From Pseudomonas baetica (GTDB taxonomy: Bacteria; Pseudomonadota; Gammaproteobacteria; Pseudomonadales; Pseudomonadaceae): DNA of 64,000 nt. The translations under genes were made by a program, and so were the position numbers. Numbering within the stretch: the first letter of the stretch is position 1; every line of letters starts with the position of its first letter. The stretch spans positions 62,001 through 126,000 of the forward strand of contig NZ_JAIHLQ010000015.1 of NCBI RefSeq assembly GCF_019733355.1, in the 5' to 3' direction. The notes beneath the pieces were generated by a model. The model saw nothing but the letters and a program-made list of their open reading frames with translations, was not told the origin of the DNA and ran no database searches. Positions 27,550-36,053 of this stretch are shown piece by piece.

Positions 27550-27618
27550 CTTCGCGAACAAGCCCGCTCCCACCATGGAATGCATTCCAAAGTCGGAGCG
27601 GGCTTGCTCGCGAAGGGG
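27550..27618. repeat. REP pair (inverted)
   Basis: TTCGCGAACAAGCCCGCTCC and GGAGCGGGCTTGCTCGCGAA, 23 bp apart, between the convergent GDT1 and M48 genes. Subtype with GAGCGGGCTTGC core. Confidence 0.85.
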
Positions 27619-27641
27619 CAATCAGCCTCGCTGCATAACCA

Positions 27642-28460
27642 TCAGGACTTCGGCGCTTTCTCGTACAGCGGCATGACTTTCGGAATCGCCGCCTGCAACG
27701 AGGCAATACGGCTGGTCGACGCCGGGTGAGTGCTCATGAACTCCGGTGGAGAACCTTCCGAAGCCTTGCTCATCTTGTTCCACAAGGTGATCGCCGCGTT
27801 CGGGTTGTAACCGGCGCGAGCGGCCAGCTCCAGACCAATCAGGTCGGCTTCGTTTTCGTTGGCACGGCTGTTGGGCAAGGTCATGCCGTAGTTGGCCACG
27901 GTGTCGGCCAGCGCCAGGCTGTCCTGCCCCAGACCAAACAGTGCACCCGCGCCCTGCTTGGCCATTTCAACGCCATAGGCCTTGGACATCGCTTCACGAC
28001 CGTGCTCGCGCAGGGCGTGGGCAATTTCATGGCCCATGACCGCCGCGATTTCATCGTCGGTGAGTTTCAGGCTGTCGATCAGCCCGGTGTAGAAGATGAT
28101 CTTGCCGCCGGGGCCGCAGTTGGCGTTGAGCTCATCGCTCTTGATCAGATTGACTTCCCATTGCCACTGCGCGGCATCCGGGCGGAAGTTCGGCGCCTGA
28201 GCGATCAAGCGGTTGGCAATCGCCTGAACGCGCTTGGCCTCAGGACTGGTTTTGTCCAGTACGCCTTTGCTCGAAGCCTCGCCGACGGTTTTCTGATACG
28301 ACTGGGCATACATCTGGTCGACCTCTTGCGAGGACAGCATGCTGAACATGTACTGCTTGCGCTCCACCCCTACGGCTCCGCCGCTGGTGGTGTTGACCGA
28401 CTGACAACCGGCCAGCAACAGCGCTGCGCTCAGTGCACTTACAACCAATGTCTTGTTCAT
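27642..28460 (-). CDS. M48 family metalloprotease, lipoprotein
   Basis: 272 residues with GGGAGC before the ATG at 28460. The lipoprotein signal ends LLLAGC with the lipid Cys at residue 19. The zinc protease motif is HEIAH (144-148), and the third ligand is the Glu in NENEADLIG near residue 206. It resembles LoiP/YcaL-type envelope quality-control proteases, which trim misassembled outer-membrane proteins. It is predicted to be periplasm-facing and membrane-anchored. Confidence 0.9.
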   Translation of the reverse strand: MNKTLVVSALSAALLLAGCQSVNTTSGGAVGVERKQYMFSMLSSQEVDQMYAQSYQKTVGEASSKGVLDKTSPEAKRVQAIANRLIAQAPNFRPDAAQWQWEVNLIKSDELNANCGPGGKIIFYTGLIDSLKLTDDEIAAVMGHEIAHALREHGREAMSKAYGVEMAKQGAGALFGLGQDSLALADTVANYGMTLPNSRANENEADLIGLELAARAGYNPNAAITLWNKMSKASEGSPPEFMSTHPASTSRIASLQAAIPKVMPLYEKAPKS

Positions 28461-28721
28461 TCAAAAGCTCCCTGAAAACGTGCGCGTATCGTAGGCGGGT
28501 AATTGTATCCGCGCCAGATACAACAGACGTGTTGCAGCAGCTTTCAGATATTTCCCGCCCGCACTGTCGTAAAAAATTCACAGCGACCGCAAGCCCCCTA
28601 CAACTGCGCCGCGCACGCATCCATTTGCGACATCCCCACCCAATTGCGCCTCGCGCCACTCATGGCTCATTGCCCGCTGCCGATACATCACCGCAGACGT
28701 CCTCTTGCGTGCGGAGCTCCC

Positions 28722-30863
28722 ATGAAGTTCAAGTCGATCCAGTTTTCCGTCGCCGCCCTGGCCGGCGCTATCGTACTCAGCGTGGTTGCCGCGCTGGTGC
28801 TGTACGCGCTGTTCTCCGGCGCCCGCACTCAGGAAATGGTGCAGCAACGCACCCAGGCCCAGTTTGAACAAGTCATCGAACAGCGACTGACCTCACTGGC
28901 ACAAACCCAGGTCAGCCAGATTCAGCGCGAACTCGAAGCGCCGTTACTGATTGCCGGCGGACTGGTGCGGGTCAACGCCTTGCTCGGCACGCCCGGCGCC
29001 GATGGCCAGCCACGCCTGAGCGTCAGCCGTGAACAGTTGATCAGCCTGATCAAAGAGAACGTCGAAAAGAACCCGAAGATTCTCGGCACCTACATCGCGT
29101 GGGAAAAAAACGCACTGGACCACAATGACGCAGCCTATGTCGGCACCCGCGTCGTCGGTATCGACGCGGCCAACGGGCGCTTCCTGCCATGGTGGTTCCG
29201 CAACGACGATGGCACCCTGGGCCTGGACAAACTGGTGGACGTCGACGACCAGAAAGTCCTCTCTACTGGTGTGCGCGCCAGCGAGTATTACTTGTGCTCG
29301 AAAGAGAGCAAAAAATCCTGCGTGATTGATCCTGCGCCCTACAAGGTCGGCGACAAGATCGTCATGCTCGCCTCCTTTATCGAACCGATCATGCTCAACG
29401 ATGCATTCCAGGGCATCGTCGGCGCCGACCTGTCGGTGAACTTCATCCAGGAAATGCTGCTGGGCGCCAATCAGAAACTCTACAGCGGCGCCGGAGAAAT
29501 GGCCCTGATCGGCAGCAATGGCCGGATCGTCGCCTACACCAAGGATCCGAGCAAATTCGGCGAAAAGGTCAGCGACATTCTCGACGCCGAACAGATTGCC
29601 AACATGGCCAACCTCAAGCGCGGCGAAGTCACCTACTCCGTCAATAAGGACAAGGGGCGCATCGAATTGTACTTGCCGTTCGGCATTGGCCAGACCGACG
29701 CGCGCTGGACGTTGATGCTGCAACTGCCGCTCAACGCGGTGATGGCTGATCTGCAAAAACTGCAGGGCGACCTCGATGCCCAGCGCAAGTCCGACACCTT
29801 CGGCATGGCCATGGTCGGTCTGATCATCGCGGGCGTCGGCCTGCTGGTGATCTGGCTGGTGGGCCACGGCATTGCCCGGCCACTCAAGCAGATGGTCGCG
29901 ATGCTGGATGACATTGCTCAGGGCGAAGGTGATCTGACCCGTCGCTTGAGCAGTGATCGCAGCGACGAATTGGGTTCGATTGCCAAGGGTTTCAACACCT
30001 TCCTGAGCAAGTTGCAGGCGATGATTACCCAAGTGGTGACGTCGGTGCAGAGCGTCAGCGACTCGTCGGAACACACCGCCGACATCGCGATTCGCACCAA
30101 CATCGGCATCCAGAAACAAATGGCCGAGATCGATCAGGTCGCCACCGCCGTGCAGGAAATGACCGCCACCGCGCAAGATGTGGCGCGCAACGCGACCCAA
30201 GCGGCGCAAGCGGCGAGCCATGCCGATCAAGCCGCCAGCCAGGGCATGCAGATTGTCCGCGACACCTCCCACTCGATTGGCGTGCTGGCGGTGGAAATCG
30301 GCAAGGCTGTGGGGGTGGTGCAAACCCTGGCCAAGGACAGCGAGAACATCAACGCGATCCTCACCGCGATTCGCGGGATCGCCGAACAGACCAACCTGCT
30401 GGCGCTGAACGCGGCGATCGAAGCGGCGCGCGCCGGTGAACAGGGCCGTGGCTTTGCTGTGGTGGCGGACGAGGTGCGCAATCTGGCGCAGAAGACCCAG
30501 AAAGCCACCGAAGAAATCCAGACCATGATCCAACAACTGCAACAGGGCACCCGCGATGTGGTGCGGGTCATGGAAGACAGCCAGAACCGCACCGACGAAA
30601 GCGTGCAGCACGCCTCGAAAGCGGCCGAGGCGCTGGAGACGATTACCCAAGCGGTGTCGGTGATCAACGACATGAATACGCAGATTGCCAGTGCGGCCGA
30701 AGAGCAGAGCGCGGTGGCCGATGACATCAACCGCAACGTGATCAATATCGGGCAAGTAGCCAATGAAGTGGCGGGCGGTGCGGATGAGTCGAGTTCGGCC
30801 AGTGCCGACCTGACTAAATTGGCGGAGCAGCAGCGGCGGTTGATCAATCAGTTCAAGGTTTAG
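28722..30863 (+). CDS. methyl-accepting chemotaxis protein with dCache sensor
   Basis: 713 residues from the ATG at 28722 (GGAG upstream). Transmembrane helix 1 lies near residues 9-31. A large periplasmic double-Cache domain (about 40-360) holds [12 protein letters not shown] and a Cys pair ([12 protein letters not shown]). Transmembrane helix 2 is [20 protein letters not shown], followed by HAMP and the signalling domain with the highly conserved hairpin [20 protein letters not shown]. The sensor resembles polyamine receptors of the McpU/TlpQ kind, but this ligand call is from memory. It diverges from the M48 gene across 261 bp, where no other gene is visible. Confidence 0.92.
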   Translation: MKFKSIQFSVAALAGAIVLSVVAALVLYALFSGARTQEMVQQRTQAQFEQVIEQRLTSLAQTQVSQIQRELEAPLLIAGGLVRVNALLGTPGADGQPRLSVSREQLISLIKENVEKNPKILGTYIAWEKNALDHNDAAYVGTRVVGIDAANGRFLPWWFRNDDGTLGLDKLVDVDDQKVLSTGVRASEYYLCSKESKKSCVIDPAPYKVGDKIVMLASFIEPIMLNDAFQGIVGADLSVNFIQEMLLGANQKLYSGAGEMALIGSNGRIVAYTKDPSKFGEKVSDILDAEQIANMANLKRGEVTYSVNKDKGRIELYLPFGIGQTDARWTLMLQLPLNAVMADLQKLQGDLDAQRKSDTFGMAMVGLIIAGVGLLVIWLVGHGIARPLKQMVAMLDDIAQGEGDLTRRLSSDRSDELGSIAKGFNTFLSKLQAMITQVVTSVQSVSDSSEHTADIAIRTNIGIQKQMAEIDQVATAVQEMTATAQDVARNATQAAQAASHADQAASQGMQIVRDTSHSIGVLAVEIGKAVGVVQTLAKDSENINAILTAIRGIAEQTNLLALNAAIEAARAGEQGRGFAVVADEVRNLAQKTQKATEEIQTMIQQLQQGTRDVVRVMEDSQNRTDESVQHASKAAEALETITQAVSVINDMNTQIASAAEEQSAVADDINRNVINIGQVANEVAGGADESSSASADLTKLAEQQRRLINQFKV

Positions 30864-30883
30864 GACGCTGGAAGGCTCTTCAA

Positions 30884-30957
30884 ACCTTTTCGCGAGCAGG
30901 CTCGCTCCCACCGTTGCAATGCATTCGAATGTGGGAGCGAGCCTGCTCGCGAAGGGG
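30884..30957. repeat. REP pair (inverted)
   Basis: CGCGAGCAGGCTCGCTCCCAC and GTGGGAGCGAGCCTGCTCGCG, about 25 bp apart, between the convergent chemoreceptor and SRAP genes. Confidence 0.88.
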
Positions 30958-30974
30958 CTGGCACTGACAACCCA

Positions 30975-31598
30975 TTAACCCGGAGTCAGACACTCCGGCC
31001 CGTTGAGCTTCGGATCATTGACCAGGTTCGCCAGCACCCGCTCGCGCAACGCCGTGGGTTCACTGGCGAGCAACGCCTGCAGCACATGCAGCGGCGTCTC
31101 GGGATTGAGCCAGGCCGCCTGCCCCGCCTCATCCAGAATCAACGGCCGGCGCTGACTGGCCGCCGGCTGAGTGATCACCGCCGTGCTCAGCCATACCTGT
31201 TCCTGAACCGGATACGCTTCCCAGATCGCCGCAAAAAACAGCGAAGAGCCCTCCCCCGGCGTCAGCCAGTACGGGCGCTTGCGCTGGGTCCCGCGCCATT
31301 CGTAAAAGCCGTTGGCCGGCAGCAGGCAGCGACGCAGGCGCAGTGCTTCGCGAAACATTGGCTGCTCGGCCACTGTTTCTGCCCGAGCATGAGCAGGCGT
31401 GCGGGACAGATCGGTCAGCCACGGCGGCGTCAGCCCCCAACGGGCACGGGCCAGCGAGCGCTGACCGTCCGGCTCGGCACGCAGCATCAACACCGAATCA
31501 TTGGGGGAAATGTTCCACTGGGCCAGTTGATCGGCAGGAAAACCTGGCAGGGCCGCGAAGTCGCGGTTCCAGCGAAACAGGGCATAACGTCCACACAT
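30975..31598 (-). CDS. SRAP domain protein (YedK/HMCES family), catalytic His missing
   Basis: 207 residues. Members of this family link covalently to abasic sites in single-stranded DNA through Cys2, which is present (MCGRYALF). The conserved Asn (QWNISPND), ARAET and the catalytic Glu in NGFYEWR are also present. The usual HxRMP motif with its active-site His reads ASQRRPLIL here, so the His is replaced, apparently by Ser. It lies upstream of two small genes on the same strand order as a possible operon with 31635 and 31905. Loss or change of cross-link chemistry is inference. Confidence 0.85.
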   Translation of the reverse strand: MCGRYALFRWNRDFAALPGFPADQLAQWNISPNDSVLMLRAEPDGQRSLARARWGLTPPWLTDLSRTPAHARAETVAEQPMFREALRLRRCLLPANGFYEWRGTQRKRPYWLTPGEGSSLFFAAIWEAYPVQEQVWLSTAVITQPAASQRRPLILDEAGQAAWLNPETPLHVLQALLASEPTALRERVLANLVNDPKLNGPECLTPG

Positions 31599-31634
31599 GG
31601 GGCAACACGACTCAGAAATAAAACGAACGTCAGC

Positions 31635-31895
31635 CTAACAGACCAGCGTACCGGGGAAGCTCTCCGGTTCATCGCCGGGCAGCGGCAGCGCGGCATTGTA
31701 CGCGGTGATCAGTTCGCGGGCGTATTGCGCCTGATCGTTGTCCACCGACAACCCCAGCAGGCCAAAGATCGGCAACTCGCCCGTGCCGCCGAGCAAATCC
31801 CGGCCCACCAAGTGCGCTTCGATGCCTTCGCTGGCGAGCATGCCTTTGAGCATTTCGCCTTCCATCAGGCTCTCCGGTTCGTAGATTCGCTGCAT
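31635..31895 (-). CDS. DUF2007-family putative signal-transducing protein
   Basis: 86 residues starting MQRIYEPESLMEGEMLKGML. It matches the small DUF2007 family, which has a PII-like ferredoxin fold; LLSVDNDQAQYARE-like spacing is seen in LLGLSVDNDQAQYARELI. No catalytic motif. It starts 9 bp after the CPXCG gene stop, so the two are very likely co-transcribed. Confidence 0.82.
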   Translation of the reverse strand: MQRIYEPESLMEGEMLKGMLASEGIEAHLVGRDLLGGTGELPIFGLLGLSVDNDQAQYARELITAYNAALPLPGDEPESFPGTLVC

Positions 31896-31904
31896 GGGCG
31901 CCCC

Positions 31905-32087
31905 TCACTCGTTTTCGCTGAAGACTTCCAGGTGCCATTCTTCTTCGTGAACCTGCAATACGAATGTGATCGGCCGACAACACACCTGACAGTCCTCGAT
32001 GTAGGTCTGATCGCCGCCGGACAGGTCCAGCGTCGTCTCGACACCTTCACCACAATACGGACATTCATACAGTGCGCTTTCCAGCAT
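31905..32087 (-). CDS. CPXCG motif-containing cysteine-rich protein
   Basis: 60 residues with two Cys pairs, CPYCGE near the start and CQVCCRP in the middle, forming a probable zinc ribbon. The C-terminal half is acidic. This small conserved family has no known function. Confidence 0.85.
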   Translation of the reverse strand: MLESALYECPYCGEGVETTLDLSGGDQTYIEDCQVCCRPITFVLQVHEEEWHLEVFSENE

Positions 32088-32226
32088 CGCGGTCTCCCAA
32101 GTGACTTGTGCGTATAATCGCCGGTCTATTTGCAGGGCTATTTTTGTCTGGCTGACTTTTCAGACCGTGCCCCGTTGGTTTTCGATCAAAACCTTTACTT
32201 ACCCTAGCCGTTTCCAACAAGAGAGC

Positions 32227-33393
32227 ATGATGGGCGAATTCGATGCCATCCGACCTTACGACGACAGCGAAGTACCTGCGGTACTGGCAAGACTGCTCGG
32301 CGACAAGGCGTTTCTAGATATCCTCACCCACTTCCGCTTCCCGCGTTTTGCCGGTGCTTTCGGCTGGATGCTCAAACCCCTTATAGCCCATCGGCTGCGT
32401 CGTGAGTTCGCCGGCGTCAACTCGGTAGCTACCTTACAAGATAAAGTCGAGTTCTACGTCGACCACACCATTGAACGCGCCACCGATGGCGTGACCTACA
32501 CCGGTGTCGAGCAATTCAAGTCCGGCAGCGCCTATCTGTTCATCGCCAATCACCGCGACATCGTGATGGACCCGGCCTTCGTCAACTACGCCGTCTACCA
32601 CGCCGGCCTGCCGACCCCGCGTATCGCCATCGGCGACAACCTGCTGCAAAAGCCGTTCGTCAGCGATCTGATGCGCCTGAACAAGAGTTTTATCGTTCAC
32701 CGTTCGATCACCGGGCGCCGCGAGAAGATGGCCGCGTACCAGTTACTGTCGGCCTACATCAACCACTCGATCCGCAACGATTGCGCGTCGATCTGGATCG
32801 CTCAGGCCGAAGGCCGGGCGAAGGATGGCGACGACCGCACCGAGTCGGCGATCCTCAAGATGTTCCACATGAGCCGCAAGGACGAACCGTTCGGCGAAGT
32901 GATTCAGTCCCTGAACGTCACTCCGGTGTCGATCAGCTACGAATACGACCCGTGCGACCAGGCCAAGGCCCGCGAGCTGTACATCCGCGCCACCACCGGC
33001 ACCTACGCCAAAGTGCCGGGCGAAGATGACGTGAGCATTGCCAAGGGCATCACCGGCTACAAGGGCCGGGTGCATGTGAACTTTGCCGTACCGATCACCG
33101 AGTGCTTCGAAGACACCAAGCAATTGGCGATCGAGATGGACAAGCAGATTCTGGGCGGTTATCGCCTGTTCCCGGTGCATTACCTGGCGTATGCGCAGTG
33201 GGCGGACGCTGATCCACAACTGAACGTGCCGAAGGCTGCCGAGGTATTCCCGGCCGATGAGCTGGCCAAGGCGCAAGAAGAGTGGCAGAACCGACTGGAC
33301 GCTTGCCCTGAAGCGCATCGCCCGTATCTGGTGCTGCAATATGCGACACCGGTGCGCAATCAGTACCGGGTCAAAGCGGGTTTACCGCTGTAA
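32227..33393 (+). CDS. PlsC-type acyltransferase family protein
   Basis: 388 residues from the ATG at 32227 (a second ATG follows at 32230). The frame opens at 32101 but the first ~40 residues are not family-like. The acyltransferase block has NHRDIVMDP, in which five residues separate His and the second Asp instead of the four of classical HX4D. EGRAKDGDDR provides the later Glu-Gly motif. It probably acylates glycerol-phosphate or a related phospholipid precursor in the cytoplasmic membrane; the true substrate is unproved. Confidence 0.82.
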   Translation: MMGEFDAIRPYDDSEVPAVLARLLGDKAFLDILTHFRFPRFAGAFGWMLKPLIAHRLRREFAGVNSVATLQDKVEFYVDHTIERATDGVTYTGVEQFKSGSAYLFIANHRDIVMDPAFVNYAVYHAGLPTPRIAIGDNLLQKPFVSDLMRLNKSFIVHRSITGRREKMAAYQLLSAYINHSIRNDCASIWIAQAEGRAKDGDDRTESAILKMFHMSRKDEPFGEVIQSLNVTPVSISYEYDPCDQAKARELYIRATTGTYAKVPGEDDVSIAKGITGYKGRVHVNFAVPITECFEDTKQLAIEMDKQILGGYRLFPVHYLAYAQWADADPQLNVPKAAEVFPADELAKAQEEWQNRLDACPEAHRPYLVLQYATPVRNQYRVKAGLPL

Positions 33394-33413
33394 GCGGTGT
33401 CGGCCAGATACAG

Positions 33414-33440
33414 AAACGGCGCTCTCGAGCGCCGTTTTTT
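33414..33440. terminator. rho-independent terminator
   Basis: AAACGGCGCT / AGCGCCGTTTTTT stem with a CTCG tetraloop, between the convergent acyltransferase and small membrane protein genes. Confidence 0.88.
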
Positions 33441-33454
33441 ATGCCTGAAAATCA

Positions 33455-33733
33455 TCAGTAGCGCGTGCTGATCCACGAAATGAGCAGCGCCAGGCCCAGG
33501 CAGGCAAAGCCAAAGCGATAGAAAAACCGGTTCATGCGCAGAGTCGCCCAATCCAGAATCGGTTCGGCGTTGGGCTGAGCCTGACGCTGGGCCGCGATAC
33601 TGGCCATGGCGCGCTGTTCACGGCGGCGGGTCGCGTGCAGCAACCAACTGCCCGGAAACGCGAGCAACAGTGCCAGCAGATTGATCAATTTGGCGGGATG
33701 GGCGGTAAACAGCGTCATCAAGTGCAGCGACAT
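33455..33733 (-). CDS. small inner-membrane protein, unknown function
   Basis: 92 residues from the ATG at 33733, with GAGGG six bases upstream. Two hydrophobic segments (LINLLALLLAFPGSWLL and FGFACLGLALLISWI) flank a basic cytoplasmic-type loop (HATRRREQRAM). No family was recognised. It ends 15 bp from the acyltransferase terminator. Confidence 0.7.
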   Translation of the reverse strand: MSLHLMTLFTAHPAKLINLLALLLAFPGSWLLHATRRREQRAMASIAAQRQAQPNAEPILDWATLRMNRFFYRFGFACLGLALLISWISTRY

Positions 33734-33852
33734 CACAGACCCTCAAACTTAATCGGTGTGGCAGGCGCCAGACGCGACGACCGCGGCGCGGATTTTACCG
33801 AAACATACCTTCGACGCCTCACCTTTACGACAAATAACGCATCAATCGACCG

Positions 33853-34134
33853 ATGGCTGTCCTGTGTCACGGCTTCGTCATGTGGATGCACCACCATGCG
33901 CGCCTCGAAACCGACACGGAACACGTCATGCTTCACGCTGAAAACCAGGATCGCCTGTACCTCATCACACCATACGACGATCAGCAAAGCCTCGTCGGCA
34001 GCCTTGCCTTCAATGTTCAGGATCGCCACTGGCTGGTGTATTGCGCCCTCGGCGGGCATCAGCATGCGGATTTGCCCGAAACGGATTTGCTGACGGGTGT
34101 GAGCGTCCTCGACTTCTATTCGCAAGCCGCCTGA
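33853..34134 (+). CDS. hypothetical protein
   Basis: 93 residues, or 84 if the ATG at 33880 (MWMHHHARLE) is used. It is compact and mixed alpha/beta, with HVMLHAENQDRLYLITPYDD and a His-rich N-terminus. No Shine-Dalgarno is clear at either start. A 138-residue frame on the opposite strand covers the same DNA, so coding on this strand is a judgement from residue composition only. Confidence 0.5.
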   Translation: MAVLCHGFVMWMHHHARLETDTEHVMLHAENQDRLYLITPYDDQQSLVGSLAFNVQDRHWLVYCALGGHQHADLPETDLLTGVSVLDFYSQAA

Positions 34135-34148
34135 CCCGCCGCTGTTCA

Positions 34149-34243
34149 CTGCGGGAGGGGGCTGGCTCCCGAAGACTGAGTATCAATCAACTTCCAGATT
34201 GACTGATCCAGCGCTTTCGCGAGCAAGCCCGCTCCCACAGGGG
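34149..34243. repeat. divergent REP-like unit plus REP unit
   Basis: CTTTCGCGAGCAAGCCCGCTC (34213-34233) is a typical REP unit. About 40 bp to its left CTGCGGGAGGGGGCTGGCTC is a degraded or variant inverted partner. Confidence 0.65.
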
Positions 34244-34273
34244 ATTTGTGCAAGGTTCAAAATAGCGGCCACG

Positions 34274-34310
34274 AAAAAGCCCGGAGCCATCACTGGCACC
34301 GGGCTTTTTT
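34274..34310. terminator. rho-independent terminator of YajG-like lipoprotein gene
   Basis: AAAAGCCCGG / CCGGGCTTTTTT stem; on the minus strand its T run follows the lipoprotein stop at 34326. Confidence 0.82.
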
Positions 34311-34325
34311 ATCTGCGCCGAAAGC

Positions 34326-34910
34326 TTACTCGGCGAGGACCTGACCCACGGTCGGATCCTTGAACAGACGCGTCAGCGCATCGCTCAACACGTCGCTGAC
34401 CAGTTTGGTGTTGGTTTCCTGGTTGGGCGCCATGCCGAAGCGCTGGTCCAGCGAAGCGCCGTAACGGCCGCTATAGCGACGGTTGGCGTTCTGCACGTCG
34501 GAGCGGAAGGTCGCACCGATCGTCGCTTCGGTCACGTACATGCCTTCTTTCGGCGACTGGTATTTCAGCTCCGCCAGGGTCACGGTCAACTGCGGCGCGT
34601 TCGGTGCGTTGTTGGTCGGGGTGAACCCGAGCAGACGCACGGCGGCTTCAGCCTGAGCCTGCAACTTGGGCAGGATCTGCTCGCGCTGCACGCTGATGAC
34701 GCTGGTTTCCGGGTACAGACCGCCACGGGTACCCAAGGTTGGCGACGGACGACCGTCGACCACACGCACCACCACCGGCTGGCCACGGCCGACCGCCGCC
34801 AGTTGCGTGGTCAGCTTCGGCTCCGGACTCAGTTGTTGCGGGCTGTGGGCGCAGCCGGCCAGAGTCAAACCGGCCACAGTGATCAAACCGAACAACAGGC
34901 GTTGCAACAT
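34326..34910 (-). CDS. YajG family lipoprotein
   Basis: 194 residues from the ATG at 34910 (GGAGAAGAG upstream). The lipoprotein signal ends TLAGC. The mature chain has the YajG-type core VVVRVVDGRPSPTLGTRGG and a C-terminal LVSDVLSDALTRLFKDP. Function is unknown; outer-membrane anchoring is predicted. A frame extending to 35009 precedes the ribosome-binding site and is rejected. Confidence 0.87.
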   Translation of the reverse strand: MLQRLLFGLITVAGLTLAGCAHSPQQLSPEPKLTTQLAAVGRGQPVVVRVVDGRPSPTLGTRGGLYPETSVISVQREQILPKLQAQAEAAVRLLGFTPTNNAPNAPQLTVTLAELKYQSPKEGMYVTEATIGATFRSDVQNANRRYSGRYGASLDQRFGMAPNQETNTKLVSDVLSDALTRLFKDPTVGQVLAE

Positions 34911-35114
34911 GCTCTTCTCTCCAGAATCAGGCACAAACAGGCCGGCAGTATAGCGGTGGGCCACTGCGCGGAACCAGCACCGCACAATGAATACTGAAAT
35001 GTCTGACAAACCCTGATGAAAGCGGTTCCTGTCACAGATTGTTCACCGCCCATACACCTTGACGTCACGGCCTGCGGGCAACCTTGAACCAGTCCTCCAA
35101 CAAGGTACTCGGCC

Positions 35115-35348
35115 ATGCGCTATTTGATCTCGTTGTTCGCCCCACGCCCGCTGCACCGCTGCTTTGCCCTGCTCGACCGCAACGGCCACTGCCAGGCGTT
35201 CAAGCAGTGCAGCCTGCAGCCAATGGGCGACGGATGGGTGGAAATCGAAGAAATCCGCCTTAATTGGTTGCATAAGCCGCTGCCTGCCAGCGCCCGGATC
35301 GCCCAGCGTCAACCGCGCGCAAACGCTCAGGTACAGTTGAGCATCTGA
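35115..35348 (+). CDS. small conserved-looking hypothetical protein
   Basis: 77 residues starting MRYLISLFAPRPLHRCFALL. It is basic, with several Trp and Cys residues, and has no membrane segment or recognised domain. The ATG lies 15 bases after CCTCCAACAAGG, a usable but distant Shine-Dalgarno. I recall similar short genes upstream of mqo in pseudomonads but cannot name a family. Confidence 0.6.
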   Translation: MRYLISLFAPRPLHRCFALLDRNGHCQAFKQCSLQPMGDGWVEIEEIRLNWLHKPLPASARIAQRQPRANAQVQLSI

Positions 35349-36053
35349 CCGGATGCCTAATAAAAGTCATTAAACACAACCAACTCCGCGCATTTCTTCG
35401 ATACAATCTCCCCCCGATTATAAGGACGTCTCCTGATCGGGCCCCGCAACAGCGTCAATGCGCATGCATCGACATCCAAATCGCCCACAGAGAGCCGCCC
35501 ACACAGATCGAGTGAAGTTGGCGTGCTTGCCTGTTCTTGCGGCAAAAACCCGCTTTTCGCGAATCTGCAGAGCTGTCATTACGCTCGGCCACCGAGATGT
35601 TTTGCCCCTTCGGGCAGGTTGCCAGGCTTGGACAGCCCTTTTTTGAGGTTCACGTCTTCAAAAGAGCGTGAAAAAAACGGGTTTTCACAACTTCACAAGA
35701 GTGTGGCGAGCAAATGAATAGTTTTGCGTCTGAACATGCACCATTAGCGTCTGAAACAGCCCAACGACACAGGACCGGATATACCTCGAATACCGGAGCC
35801 TGAAGCCTGTCCGCTACGGATTTGGTTGCACAAAACGGATGTCTCGACCATAAGTCGAATTGCCAGCCGCGCGCTGAAATGAGTTCATGGAACTCGTAAA
35901 GCCAGGCCGCATGCGTCCGTCGAAGTTGCGAAAAATTGCGAAGATTCGGACATGGCGAACCTGACCATGGGTATCCAGGGTTTACTGACCTGCCCTTGAA
36001 TGCCTGGCAGCCATGCCGACAATTTGGTGCTGCAGATTTTGGAGACGCGTTAA
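35349..36053 (+). other. 705-bp gene-free leader before mqo
   Basis: No credible protein gene is present. Two short open frames can be read: 35714-35803 (29 residues, MNSFASEHAPLAS...) and 35952-35999 (15 residues, MANLTMGIQGLLTCP). A GATTATAAGG box near 35415 may be a -10 element. A GCCC-CTTC-GGGC hairpin (about 35605-35617) is followed by CAGCCCTTTTTTG near 35632-35644, which could end a small RNA. A long 5' untranslated region or an sRNA is possible; neither is shown. Confidence 0.5.

Noticed and set aside
28944..30911. 655-residue minus-strand frame over the chemoreceptor gene
   Set aside because: The plus strand encodes a full dCache-HAMP-signalling protein; the opposite frame is a high-GC shadow.
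33733..34149. 138-residue minus-strand frame over the hypothetical gene at 33853
   Set aside because: It has no recognised family or ribosome-binding site and a Gly/Ser-rich start. The plus-strand frame looked slightly more protein-like, though this is a weak choice.
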